From a virus, in IMG/VR virus record IMGVR_UViG_3300048592_000400, positions 1 through 23,632 of that record: a stretch of 23,632 nucleotides of DNA; one strand, given 5' to 3'. How positions within the stretch are numbered: the first letter of the stretch is position 1; the number at the start of each line of letters is the position of its first letter. Under the pieces are notes generated by a model, which saw only the letters and a program-made list of their open reading frames with translations, had not been told where the DNA came from and made no database searches. Shown one piece after another: positions 1 through 6,826 of the stretch. The position numbers and the translations under genes were made by a program.

Positions 1-589
1 CCTGGGCCTTCGCAACCTCGCCAGTTTCGATGAGGGACTTGATGAGGTCCTTCTGCGACGCGGTGAGCTGGACGCCCGAGCGCTGCAGCGCCGTCGCACC
101 CTTCACCGGATCGTTGAGCGCCTTGCCGACCAGCAGCGCAGCGGACTGCAGGTCCATGTTGAGCGCCGTAGCGAGATCGAGCGCCGCCTCGGTGGCGTCC
201 GTGAACTGATCGCCGCGCACGTTCGTGAACGTGAGCAGCACGGCCTGCATGGCAACCACGGCGTCATCGCCGAAGGCGGTGACACGCTGCAGCTGGCCGG
301 CGACCGACTGCAGCTGCTTCGAGGTGAACCCCGAGACGCCGCCCGTCGACTTGAGCGCCTGTTCGAGCTTCGCCGTCGACTCCTCGGCCTCGATCGTCGC
401 CTGGATGATCTTGCTGAACCCGACGCCGGCCACGAGGCCCGTGACGACGCCCTGCAGCGTGCGGAACCCGGACTTCATCTTCCGGGTGAGCTTGTCCATC
501 TCGCGCGTCGCCTGGTCCGCGCCCTGCTTGAATCCGCCCATGCGGAGCAGGAGGTCGACGGTGAGGCTGCCCAGACTGCGAGTGGCCAT
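1..589 (-). CDS. Tail tape measure protein, N-terminal part (runs off window)
   Basis: The first 196 residues are visible and the frame stays open to the window edge. Tape measure proteins set siphophage tail length and occupy the tail lumen. The visible part is helical and Ala/Gln/Lys-rich. It begins MATRSLGSLTVDLLLRMGGF, has a charged helical stretch at about residues 20-45, a hydrophobic Gly/Val segment at about 47-62, and then a region matching the start of lambda gpH-like tape measures (about 63-196, including VKGATALQRSGVQL). The ATG at 589-587 overlaps the TAA of the upstream frameshift-extension ORF by one base (TAATG). Position right after the tail chaperone pair is the standard place for this gene in siphophages. 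The family call rests on the N-terminus and position only; total length is unknown. Confidence 0.85.
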   Translation of the reverse strand, partial: MATRSLGSLTVDLLLRMGGFKQGADQATREMDKLTRKMKSGFRTLQGVVTGLVAGVGFSKIIQATIEAEESTAKLEQALKSTGGVSGFTSKQLQSVAGQLQRVTAFGDDAVVAMQAVLLTFTNVRGDQFTDATEAALDLATALNMDLQSAALLVGKALNDPVKGATALQRSGVQLTASQKDLIKSLIETGEVAKAQ

Positions 590-891
590 TACTTCTTACC
601 TGAGAGGATTTTCATGACGTCGTCGATCGAACCCGGCTCCTGGCTGTCCTGTGTGTGCGGCATGAAGTCGACCTGCCGCGCGTGCCCGCCGAGCGCGTTA
701 TTGATCGCCGCGGCGATGAGCGCGAAGCCCCACTCGAGGCGTGTGCCCATGTGGAGCGACCCGCGTCGCGCCAGATAGGCTGACCACTGCTGAGCCTCGA
801 CGAAGGACATGCGCTCCTTGGCCTCCTCGATCGTCCTGCCGCCGACTCCGTTCAGCACGAGCTCGTGCCAGAACTCATCGGCGGCTGTCAG
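589..891 (-). CDS. T-like frameshift extension of the tail assembly chaperone
   Basis: This open frame is best read as the C-terminal part of a frameshifted chaperone, like lambda gpG-T, and not as an independent gene. Leaving the upstream gene at the A AAA AAC site in the -1 frame gives LTAADEFWHELVLNGVGG and onward for 100 residues, ending SIDDVMKILSGKK. The segment MSFVEAQQWSAYLARRG followed by a helical Ala-rich tail (IAAAINNALGG) resembles the T-like part of tail chaperones (DUF4035-type). The fused product would be about 221 residues. An internal GTG at 858-856 could start an 89-residue product, but it leaves 30 in-frame bases of plausible coding sequence upstream unexplained. It sits between the chaperone and the tape measure as expected. 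Confidence 0.8.
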   Translation of the reverse strand: MTAADEFWHELVLNGVGGRTIEEAKERMSFVEAQQWSAYLARRGSLHMGTRLEWGFALIAAAINNALGGHARQVDFMPHTQDSQEPGSIDDVMKILSGKK

Positions 892-1253
892 TTTTTTGAG
901 GAGGCCTCGCCGCCGTTGACGGCATTGATTGCACCGGTCAGGACCTCGGCCAGGGACGGATCGAGCGCCTCAGCCTCGGCGTACGACAGTCGCTCGGTGC
1001 CATCCTCGCCGAGCAGCACGGCCTCGCTGATCACCAGCGCACGCTGGCTGATCCCGGGGCCGCCGCCGGTGACCGCGGCGCGGGCCGCGGCCTGGATGCG
1101 ATCGATCACGCCGCAGGAGACCTTGCGGATGAACACCGTGAAGGTATCCGTGACCTCGGTGCCGTCTTCGGTCACGTGAGTCCAGGACACTTCCCGTTTC
1201 TCGGGCACGGACGGGACGAACCCGCCCTTCTCCCTCAGCGTTTTCAGATCCAT
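888..1253 (-). CDS. Tail assembly chaperone (lambda gpG-like)
   Basis: A 121-residue protein starting MDLKTLREKGGFVP. The profile fits phage tail assembly chaperones: small, acidic C-terminal half, located between tail tube and tape measure, and ending at a slippery heptamer that links it to a T-like frame. A beta-rich middle (EDGTEVTDTFTVFIRK) is followed by helices with EALDPSLAEVLTGAINA and the last residues SSKN before TGA. The chaperone would bind the tape measure and recruit tail tube subunits during assembly. Sequence identity to named families cannot be tested here; the call rests on position, size and the frameshift. The gap to the tail tube gene upstream is 12 bp. Confidence 0.8.
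   Translation of the reverse strand: MDLKTLREKGGFVPSVPEKREVSWTHVTEDGTEVTDTFTVFIRKVSCGVIDRIQAAARAAVTGGGPGISQRALVISEAVLLGEDGTERLSYAEAEALDPSLAEVLTGAINAVNGGEASSKN
891..897 (-). promoter_or_regulatory. Programmed -1 ribosomal frameshift slippery site A AAA AAC
   Basis: Read on the minus strand the sequence is CTC AAAAAAC TGA, with the zero frame TCA AAA AAC TGA. This is a canonical X XXY YYZ heptamer placed directly before the zero-frame stop. A -1 slip continues into the T-like frame at CTG (891-889). Lambda and many other siphophages use a -1 slip at the same place to set the ratio of the two tail chaperones. Confidence 0.85.
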
Positions 1254-1265
1254 GCCGGCCTCGGA

Positions 1266-1730
1266 TCAGACCTTCGGGTGCAGAATCGGGAAGTCCGACA
1301 CCTGGACCGAGATATTGCTGCTGACGACGCTGTTCAGCGCGAAGTCAAACGGTAGGTCGCTGATGTAGGCCTCGAATTCGATCCAGGAGCGGCTGGTCGG
1401 CAGGTTGAACTGGCCGCCCGACGCGCCCGACGGCGGCAGGGTGCCATCCGACCAGCCGAGCGCCCACTGCAGCTTCGTGCCGGCGCGATAGAGTTCGTGC
1501 ATGCGCACGTGGCTCGCGTCGCTGGTGTCGAAGTTGATCGTGAACGACGCGGCACCGGGCGTCGCCATGCCGGGCTCGTAGGTGCGGGCGTCCGAGTCGA
1601 GACAGGTCGTCTCGATCTGGTCGCGCGCCGCGGTCAAGCCCGTCATGCCGGTGATGCAGCCGACCGTCGTGATGACATCGCCGTCCGGGTCGATGAAATA
1701 GAGCTTGGTGCCCTGGGTTTTCATGGCCAT
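1266..1730 (-). CDS. Major tail tube protein
   Basis: A 154-residue protein that begins MAMKTQGTKLYFIDPDGDV and contains GCITGMTGLTAARDQIETTC followed by LDSDARTYEPGMATPGAASF. This pattern, with an early Gly/Thr loop, an I-E-T-T-cysteine strand, a Y-E-x-G-M-x-x-P-G loop and then an F-T-I-N-F-D strand, is typical of lambda gpV/SPP1-type tail tube proteins that stack as hexamers around the DNA channel. Two ATG codons (1730 and 1724) are possible starts; an AGAGGT Shine-Dalgarno-like sequence lies just upstream. Position between tail completion genes and the chaperone supports the role. Confidence 0.85.
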   Translation of the reverse strand: MAMKTQGTKLYFIDPDGDVITTVGCITGMTGLTAARDQIETTCLDSDARTYEPGMATPGAASFTINFDTSDASHVRMHELYRAGTKLQWALGWSDGTLPPSGASGGQFNLPTSRSWIEFEAYISDLPFDFALNSVVSSNISVQVSDFPILHPKV

Positions 1731-1776
1731 CGAAAATACCTCTCGTCAGCAGTGGTCTGTGGTCGAAAAAGGTTGG

Positions 1777-2145
1777 TCAGCGATCGACGATCCAGTCGAC
1801 CGTGAAGGACTTGCGGTAGGCGCGTGTTTCCTGGTCGCGGCCCTCGCCATCCCATGAGACGACGTGCGCCAGGGCCTCGAGCACGGCGACGAGGACGTCG
1901 CTCACCTCGCGGGCCTCGGCCGCCGTCGCCCCGTACACGTCCAGGTGTGTCGTGATCGCATCGGCGTCCGGCGCCGCGCCGAGATAGTTCTCGGGCTCGC
2001 CGCTGCCGATCGCCCACACTGCGTACGGCAACACGGCCTTCTGCGGCGCCTCGCCGAACGGGTACAGGCGCAGGCCGGTCGCGTCCTCGAGCAGTCCGGA
2101 GACGCTCGAGTCGCCGGCGCAGGCTTCAAACAGGGGTGGGTTCAT
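1777..2145 (-). CDS. Tail completion protein, DUF3168 / gp17-like
   Basis: A 122-residue protein with MNPPLFEACAGDSSVSGLLE at the N-terminus, LPYAVWAIGSGEPENYLG and DAITTHLDVYGATAAEAREV in the middle and a beta strand TVDWIVDR at the end. That is the layout of DUF3168 (SPP1 gp17-like) tail completion proteins: a helix, a P-Y-x-V strand, a hydrophobic V-D-V-Y/W strand and a helix with V-x-x-x-L-x-x-A-L. In known phages it caps the tail at the head-tail junction. The start overlaps the end of the HK97-gp10-like gene by 20 bases. The 46-bp gap that follows holds no gene and only the ribosome binding site of the tube gene. Confidence 0.75.
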   Translation of the reverse strand: MNPPLFEACAGDSSVSGLLEDATGLRLYPFGEAPQKAVLPYAVWAIGSGEPENYLGAAPDADAITTHLDVYGATAAEAREVSDVLVAVLEALAHVVSWDGEGRDQETRAYRKSFTVDWIVDR

Positions 2146-2719
2146 TGGGTGTCAGCTTCTCGATCTCGCGCTCGAGGTACTCGGCGAGCAGCCCCTCGAT
2201 GAGCTGCGCGTTCTCCTGCAGCGCCGGCACCAGGAACTCCTGGGCGCTCGTGCGCTGGGTGCCGAGCTCGAGGAACCGCCAGTACCAGGTGTCACCGCCC
2301 GGGTTGTTCTTGCTCCCGGCGGTCTTGTACGTCCGGCCCACCCGCTGCTCGCGTCGGTTCTGGCGGGTGTTGGCGTACTGCTTCGCCCCGCCCATCACGC
2401 CGAGCCGCATGACGACGCCGCCGATGCGCTTGCCCTGGCGGCTTGAATTCTGGATCGCGACGTTGCGCCAGATCTTCTCGCCGCTCGCCGGGTCATCGAA
2501 TCCGCGAGCCGACGCCCGTGCGGCGTTCAACGCCACACGCATCGCAAGCCGCGAGGCACGCACCGCGCCCTTTCTCTGCAGCTTGTCCGGCAGCGCGCTC
2601 AGGCGATTGATGACGTCGCCCTTCGCCGTGATGCTGACATCGATGTCGAACGGGCTGGAGCCGGGCCGGCTGAGCGAGCGGCCCCTCGCGCGCAGCAGTT
2701 GCGTCGCAAAGTTAGCCAT
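2126..2719 (-). CDS. HK97 gp10-like tail completion / minor tail protein
   Basis: A 197-residue basic protein. An N-terminal segment (FDIDVSITAKGDVINRLSAL) leads into helices rich in Arg/Ala (RASRLAMRVALNAARASARG), then a strand-rich middle and the closing motif WYWRFLELGTQRTSAQEFLV with a following PALQENAQL. The F-L-E-L-G-T ... A-x-x-F-L-x-P-A-L signature is characteristic of HK97-gp10/lambda Z-like proteins that finish the tail end joining the head. It overlaps the upstream head closure gene by 8 bases, implying coupled translation, and sits in the usual order connector, closure, gp10-like, gp17-like, tube. Confidence 0.85.
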   Translation of the reverse strand: MANFATQLLRARGRSLSRPGSSPFDIDVSITAKGDVINRLSALPDKLQRKGAVRASRLAMRVALNAARASARGFDDPASGEKIWRNVAIQNSSRQGKRIGGVVMRLGVMGGAKQYANTRQNRREQRVGRTYKTAGSKNNPGGDTWYWRFLELGTQRTSAQEFLVPALQENAQLIEGLLAEYLEREIEKLTPNEPTPV

Positions 2720-3050
2720 CGTTCACGCCTTCGCTGCACGGGATCGTCAGGTACACCCGCCCCGAGCCCTTGTCGGCCAGGAACCCCTGCGGGTTATAGA
2801 TCCGCTCGCCGTGCTTGATGCGCATGTCGGCGGTCAGCCCGTCCATGTGCCGGATCGTGATGCGGGTCGTCACGGCCGACTGCAGCGCCTGGCCGGCGAG
2901 GAACTCGCGCACGCTCAGGTCCTCGATCGCGGCCGGCACGCCGTCGGCGAACACCGTCCACGCCGGCACCATCGCGCCGGTCGTCGTGTCCTGAACGTCC
3001 GAGCGCTGCTCGATCGTGACCCGGTGTCGCAGTCTGCCGGCCTCGATCAC
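2712..3050 (-). CDS. Head closure / head-tail joining protein (Phage_H_T_join)
   Basis: A 112-residue protein starting at a GTG that overlaps the previous stop as GTGA (3050-3047). Its N-terminus IEAGRLRHRVTIEQRSDVQD and the strand AWTVFADGVPAAIEDLS followed by REFLAGQALQSAVTTRITIR are the hallmarks of the SPP1 gp16/HK97 gp7-like head closure family: R-H-R-V-x-I-Q/E, W-x-x-x-A/D-V-x-A-x-I, and R-x-x-I-R. It would plug the portal-adaptor complex and provide the surface for tail docking. The GTG was preferred over an upstream in-frame ATG (3086) because it gives the four-base overlap used throughout this operon and starts at the conserved region. Confidence 0.85.
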   Translation of the reverse strand: MIEAGRLRHRVTIEQRSDVQDTTTGAMVPAWTVFADGVPAAIEDLSVREFLAGQALQSAVTTRITIRHMDGLTADMRIKHGERIYNPQGFLADKGSGRVYLTIPCSEGVNDG

Positions 3051-3685
3051 GGAAACACCTCCGCCAGTGGCGCGAGCCGAAAGCACCGCAGCGCCGTCGT
3101 CGGCGTGCAGTTGATGACCTCGATGCCGCGCTCCGCCAGGGCGGGGGCGAGCTCGCCGAACCGCTTCAGGAACGTCGCGAACGGGTTGCGCGTGTTGAGC
3201 GGGCCCGGATGGTTGCCGAACCAGTGGCGCTTGCCGCCGGTGTCCTGCATGTCGTACCCGAGCAGCACGATCCGCGTCGCGCCGAAGTGCACAGCCAGGT
3301 GCAGTGCCTGGTAGCCGGAATTGCTGCCGGTCACCAGGTGCGTCGGACGGTCATCGAACGGCCGGCGGTCGGACGGTTGCAGCGTGTGCACCTCCGGATA
3401 GCCCGCATCGGGCCGGATCGAGACCTTGAGCCCCGGGAACTTGAGAGCCCGGTCCGCGTAGCACTTCCACCACTTCGCGTCCGCCGCGTACAGCGCATCG
3501 GCCCACGGCGCGAAGGCCGGCACCGTCTGGCCGTTCACGTCGTTGTCGATGCCCTGGTTGCTGACCGCGATCACCCGGCAGCGGCCGCGCACCTGCTCGC
3601 ACTGCTCCCGGGTCAGGCTCGGGCCGCTCGCCAGGATGGAAACAGTCTGGGAGGGCCACAGCTGCGGCACGCTCCACTCACCCAA
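3047..3685 (-). CDS. Putative sialyltransferase-like / DUF115-like protein inside the connector block
   Basis: A 212-residue protein of unusual type for this position. It has an N-terminal SILASGPSL (17-24), a strand VIAVSNQGI (38-46), AWADALYAADAKWW-like segment around 60-73, VTGSNSGYQALHLAV (118-132), RIVLLGYDMQD (138-148) and HWFGNHPG (154-161). A G-x-G/S-P-S-L loop near the N-terminus, S-G-x-x-A-x-x-L-A before G-x-x-x-I-x-L-x-G-Y/I-D, and a later His resemble the DUF115 and GT42 (CstII-like) sialyltransferase fold. Substrate and activity cannot be read from the sequence. Start is TTG at 3685 (8-base overlap) or GTG at 3670. It could be a conserved accessory gene of this phage group or a cargo (moron) gene. 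Confidence 0.55.
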   Translation of the reverse strand: MGEWSVPQLWPSQTVSILASGPSLTREQCEQVRGRCRVIAVSNQGIDNDVNGQTVPAFAPWADALYAADAKWWKCYADRALKFPGLKVSIRPDAGYPEVHTLQPSDRRPFDDRPTHLVTGSNSGYQALHLAVHFGATRIVLLGYDMQDTGGKRHWFGNHPGPLNTRNPFATFLKRFGELAPALAERGIEVINCTPTTALRCFRLAPLAEVFP

Positions 3686-4034
3686 GCGCCGGGTCCCTCA
3701 GCGGGTAGAGCAGCGCCGTCACGACGGGCGGCAGGAACCCCTGTGCCCACTGCGCACCCTGGCCGCCGTCGCTGCCGCGATGCGCGAAGAACTCCTCGAC
3801 AAGCAGCAGCGTCGCCTGCTGGACCTCGGCCGGCACGATCGAGTAGCCGCTCGAGTCCGGCTCCGGGTCCACCCAGCCGCTGCTGTCGAGAAAGAAATCC
3901 GCGCCGTCGCCCAGGTAGTTCAGCACCGCAGCCGAGGCGCCGCGCACGAGCTGCGTGATCTTCACGTCCTGGTCCGTGCCGATGACCTCGCACTGGTCCT
4001 TGGCCTGCTCGAGCGTGACGAGTGACGGAGTCAT
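3678..4034 (-). CDS. Head-tail connector (HK97 gp6-like adaptor)
   Basis: A 118-residue helical protein starting MTPSLVTLEQAKDQCEVIGT, followed by VKITQLVRGASAAVLNYLG, IVPAEVQQATLLLVEEFFAH and the end VVTALLYPLRDPALG. The pattern of V-T-L-E-x-A-K, D-x-x-I-x-x-L-x-x-x-A-x-x-x-V-x-x-Y, V-x-x-A-x-L-L-x-x-x-x-x-Y/F, and a final V-x-x-L-L-x-x-x-R-x-P/x is that of Phage_connect_1/gp6-like adaptors that form a ring under the portal. The ATG at 4034 overlaps the stop of the collagen-like gene (ATGA). An upstream in-frame start at 4082 lies within the previous gene and would add an unrelated basic leader, so it is rejected. Confidence 0.85.
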   Translation of the reverse strand: MTPSLVTLEQAKDQCEVIGTDQDVKITQLVRGASAAVLNYLGDGADFFLDSSGWVDPEPDSSGYSIVPAEVQQATLLLVEEFFAHRGSDGGQGAQWAQGFLPPVVTALLYPLRDPALG

Positions 4035-4861
4035 TTTTCGACGTCCCGGCCGTCCCGACCTTTCTTCACCGCCAGGCGCCACTCAGCCGACGTGCCGGGC
4101 TTTGTCGTTGGTGCGTCCACCTGCGCAATCCACCAGGAGCCACCGAAGGTGACGCCGTCGCCGCGCTCATAGGCCTCGCCCTCGCGGAAAATGCCCTTGT
4201 CGAGCGGCCCGGGATAGCGGACCTCAGTGACGGTCTTCGCGCCATCGGTGTAGGTGAACACGGTGCGCATTGTCCGATCGCTCGGGTACTCGACCTCCGC
4301 GCTCGCGATGCCTCGCACGATTACGATCCAGCCGGCCCCCTCGAGGCCCGCGGCCTCGGCGATCGGCGTCGTCTTGCGGGTCGAGCGCAGCAGCCCGCCG
4401 GCGTGGGCCGCGAAGGTCCCGCGCGGGTACGACTTGGCCGGGTCCAGGTCGGGCTGAATGCTGATCTCGAGCGCATCCTTTCCGTCGAGGCCTCGCTCGC
4501 CAGGTGGGCCCTGCTCACCCTTTTCGCCTTTCTCCCCACGCTCGCCGGGGTCGCCCTTCAGGTGGGCAAAGAAGGACTTGGAGGATGGGGTGTCGAGTAT
4601 CGCCTGCGCCACATCCCGTGGATTGGTCGGAGGGCAGTCCTGACCGGCCTCACCCTTCTCGCCCCGCTCGCCCGGCGGCCCCTGCTCGCCCTTCTCGCCG
4701 CGCTCCGGGATCCGTGCCGCGACGCGCTCGACCTGGAGCGCGAGCGTCTTGCTGAATCGATCGAAGGTCTCGTTCCAGCGTTCCTCGATCCTCGCGAGCT
4801 CCCGCTGGATCACGGCGCGCACGGCGACTGCGGCTCGCTCTGCGAAGTTCTCATCGGTCAC
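4031..4861 (-). CDS. Collagen-like virion protein
   Basis: A 276-residue protein with a helical N-terminus (about 1-50), two collagen-type tracts and a globular C-terminus. Tract one (residues 55-75) has seven Gly-X-Y triplets, tract two (103-129) nine, rich in GEK, GER, GEQ and GPP. The tracts flank a short helical segment (PRDVAQAILD). The C-terminal part holds two similar segments, one near 138-160 (DPAKSYPRGTFAAHAGGLL) and one near 226-247 (REGEAYERGDGVTFGGSWWI). The latter resembles the Y-x-x-G-D-x-V-x-x-x-G-x-x-W/Y core of small carbohydrate-binding modules. Phage collagen-like proteins form trimeric fibres. Start is GTG at 4861 after GAGGTGAT. A fibre or spike role is inferred. Confidence 0.65.
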   Translation of the reverse strand: MTDENFAERAAVAVRAVIQRELARIEERWNETFDRFSKTLALQVERVAARIPERGEKGEQGPPGERGEKGEAGQDCPPTNPRDVAQAILDTPSSKSFFAHLKGDPGERGEKGEKGEQGPPGERGLDGKDALEISIQPDLDPAKSYPRGTFAAHAGGLLRSTRKTTPIAEAAGLEGAGWIVIVRGIASAEVEYPSDRTMRTVFTYTDGAKTVTEVRYPGPLDKGIFREGEAYERGDGVTFGGSWWIAQVDAPTTKPGTSAEWRLAVKKGRDGRDVEK

Positions 4862-5084
4862 GGTTCATCACCTCTATGACGATCGGCATGATTTCCAGCA
4901 GGTCGCGATCGTCGCGAAGGAGCAGGTCGATCGGCAGATACGGAATGACGCCGCCGAGGATCACCGCGGGCGGCACCGGAGGCTCGACCGGCGGCGTGCT
5001 GGTCGGCCACAGCCCGAGGTAGGCGATCGATATGGCGCCGAACCCGACGCCGAGCGTGGCGATCGCGCGCGGGTTCAGGCTCAC
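4851..5084 (-). CDS. Small membrane-associated protein of unknown function
   Basis: A 77-residue protein, GTG start overlapping the previous stop (GTGA). One hydrophobic segment (about residues 8-26, ATLGVGFGAISIAYLGLW) precedes a Pro-rich linker (PTSTPPVEPPVPP), a second hydrophobic patch VILGGVIPYLPIDLLL and a charged tail ending VIEVMNRDR. I do not recognise a family. It is translationally linked to the TGSG-repeat virion protein upstream and the collagen-like protein downstream, so a virion assembly or membrane-contact role is possible; a holin is less likely because it has only one clear membrane span and lies amid structural genes. Confidence 0.6.
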   Translation of the reverse strand: MSLNPRAIATLGVGFGAISIAYLGLWPTSTPPVEPPVPPAVILGGVIPYLPIDLLLRDDRDLLEIMPIVIEVMNRDR

Positions 5085-5920
5085 TGGCGTTCGACGGTGA
5101 CGGTCCCGGCGCCCTCGGTCACGGCCAGCGTCCAGTCATCGGTGGAGATCTCGGTCGCCGACTGCAGCAGCGGCTTCGTGGGATCGAGTCCTAGGCGCTG
5201 GAAGATCTCGAGCAGCTGTGTGGCCTGCTCGGTCGTGAGGCCGCCGGCGGAGCCGCCGTTCAGCAGCGCCCCCATCGTCCCGGCGGAATTGTTGGCGGCA
5301 GCGATCGCGCCCCATACCGCGGAGCCGACGTTCCCGGTCGTGAGGCCCGTGCCCGTCACGACCAGGTCGGCATCGAGCTCGCCGACGCCGGTCAGTACGG
5401 AAGCATCCAGCCCGCCCTCGCCCAGGATCGCGGCGAGCATCGCGCCGAATCCCTCGAGGTCGGCATCGGTCACGCCACCCGAGCCGGTCAGGTTCGCGAC
5501 GGCTGCGAGGAACGCCTGCAAGCTCGCGGCCGTGATCGCGCCCGAGCCGGTCAGTGCAGCGACCAGCTGCACGATCAGGCCGCCGACGGCCGTCAGCTCG
5601 CCGCTGCCGGTCAGTGCCGCTTCTGCGAGCTTGACCGCCCAGCGGTCTGCGTTCGAGACCGTACCGCTGCCGGTGACGGTGTTGCGCGCCGCGAGTGCGC
5701 CGGCCTGCTGCGGCATGATCCACGCGCTCGGGTGCCGGTTGCCCGACGGAACGCTGACGAGCTCACTGGTAATGCCCTCGCCTGCGGTCAGGTTCCGGTT
5801 CGCGGCGGTGCGGTGGTAGTTCTGCACCGTGACCGACGGATAGGCGTTATTGGACGCCGTCGCCCCGAAGATCTGAAACGCGCCCAGGGTGTCGCGAAAG
5901 TTATTCGCGAGCAGGCCCAT
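5081..5920 (-). CDS. Virion protein with TGSG repeats
   Basis: A 279-residue Ala/Gly/Thr-rich protein. A conserved-looking N-terminus (MGLLANNFRDTLGAFQIFGA) is followed by a repeat region in which the turn TGSG recurs at residues 83, 104, 124 and 145, then TGVG at 177 and TGTG at 189, spaced about 20 residues in the first four and separated by short helices (for example ITAASLQAFLAAVANL). The C-terminus (LGLDPTKPLLQS ... GTVTVERQ) looks like endings found on phage structural proteins. The ATG overlaps the previous stop as TGATG. Position among capsid and connector genes suggests a head-surface or fibre component, but no function can be assigned from motifs. Confidence 0.65.
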   Translation of the reverse strand: MGLLANNFRDTLGAFQIFGATASNNAYPSVTVQNYHRTAANRNLTAGEGITSELVSVPSGNRHPSAWIMPQQAGALAARNTVTGSGTVSNADRWAVKLAEAALTGSGELTAVGGLIVQLVAALTGSGAITAASLQAFLAAVANLTGSGGVTDADLEGFGAMLAAILGEGGLDASVLTGVGELDADLVVTGTGLTTGNVGSAVWGAIAAANNSAGTMGALLNGGSAGGLTTEQATQLLEIFQRLGLDPTKPLLQSATEISTDDWTLAVTEGAGTVTVERQ

Positions 5921-6819
5921 CAGCTGCCGCCGTACCCGTAGTCAAAGTCCACATTGACCGTGCCGGCCGAGGTCGTCGCACCGGTCTGGAACAGAAGGAA
6001 CTGGATGTTCGCGCCGTCGGGGATCTTGCGCATTGAAGGCAGCGAGTTGACGAAATCGACCTTGTTGTAGAGGCCGGTCGCCGGGACAGGGATCGTCCAC
6101 AGCGGCTTGCACAGGCCGAGGAGAGCGGACCCCGAAGCGTGCGCCGTACCCGCCCACACGACCGAAACGATGTCGCTGACGCCGGTATCGCCCGCCGCAA
6201 GCGGGAGGAACGGGTTGTACTTGTTCGCCGCCGCGCCCGTGTTGAGCAGCGAGCCGATGGTCAGCGAAGCCGTCGAAGTGAACGTCGTCGTCGCGCCTGC
6301 TGCGCCGCCTGTGTCGAGGTAGTTGACGATGCACGTCGGAGCGTTCGCGCCGAGGGCAGCATTCGCCGCCATGAACATTCGCAGCCCCTGTCCGTTGGGG
6401 TAGCGATCGCCCTTACCGCCGCCAGAGCCAAGGGCGGTCATCGTAACGACCTTGGTGCCGGTGGTCGTGAAGTCCGCGCCCGAGATCGGGACGTACCCGA
6501 CGAGGTCGATGGCCATGACGTACCACGGCGCACCGGCTGCGGCAACGCACGCAGCGCCTGCCGACAGGAAGTGCTTCGTGGCTGGCGAGACATCTCCGCC
6601 CGTGTAGATCGTTCCGTCAGCCCAAGTGTCGTCGGTGGGGACGTACGTCAGGCTCGTACCTGCGAACCCGCTCAGTGCGGGGTAGCCCGCATGCTTGGCC
6701 ATCAGGGTCCAAGCACCAGCGATTCCGGCTGCCCCGAGGGTTTTGGTCGTGACGACCGTGTCGCCCTTGCCGTTGACGGTCAGCTGGGTGATCAGGTCGT
6801 CCTGGCTGGTGAATCCCAT
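5920..6819 (-). CDS. Putative virion protein, paralogue of the gene upstream
   Basis: A 299-residue protein rich in Ala, Gly and Thr, beginning MGFTSQDDLITQLTVNGKGD. It resembles the preceding gene product over most of its length. Shared features are the MGF start, a central beta-rich domain, and the string LAAGDTGVSDIVSVVWAG followed by a hydrophobic strand (LLGLCKPLWTIPV), a DGANIQFLLF-type end and small-residue composition. No membrane segments, catalytic motifs or signal peptide are seen. As it lies in the head gene cluster between portal and connector it is most likely a virion component. A GAGG element precedes the ATG. Confidence 0.65.
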   Translation of the reverse strand: MGFTSQDDLITQLTVNGKGDTVVTTKTLGAAGIAGAWTLMAKHAGYPALSGFAGTSLTYVPTDDTWADGTIYTGGDVSPATKHFLSAGAACVAAAGAPWYVMAIDLVGYVPISGADFTTTGTKVVTMTALGSGGGKGDRYPNGQGLRMFMAANAALGANAPTCIVNYLDTGGAAGATTTFTSTASLTIGSLLNTGAAANKYNPFLPLAAGDTGVSDIVSVVWAGTAHASGSALLGLCKPLWTIPVPATGLYNKVDFVNSLPSMRKIPDGANIQFLLFQTGATTSAGTVNVDFDYGYGGS

Positions 6820-6826
6820 GAGTGCC

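Noticed and set aside
2136-3314. 392-codon plus-strand open frame
   Set aside because: Antisense to the tail completion and head closure genes; composition is that of a shadow frame and it has no ribosome site or context.
4500-4740. Repeats in the collagen-like gene considered as a CRISPR or tandem DNA array
   Set aside because: The periodicity is nine bases and codes Gly-X-Y triplets in frame; there are no conserved spaced repeats.
4851-5084. 77-residue protein as holin
   Set aside because: Only one clear membrane span and placement within the virion gene block without a lysin partner.
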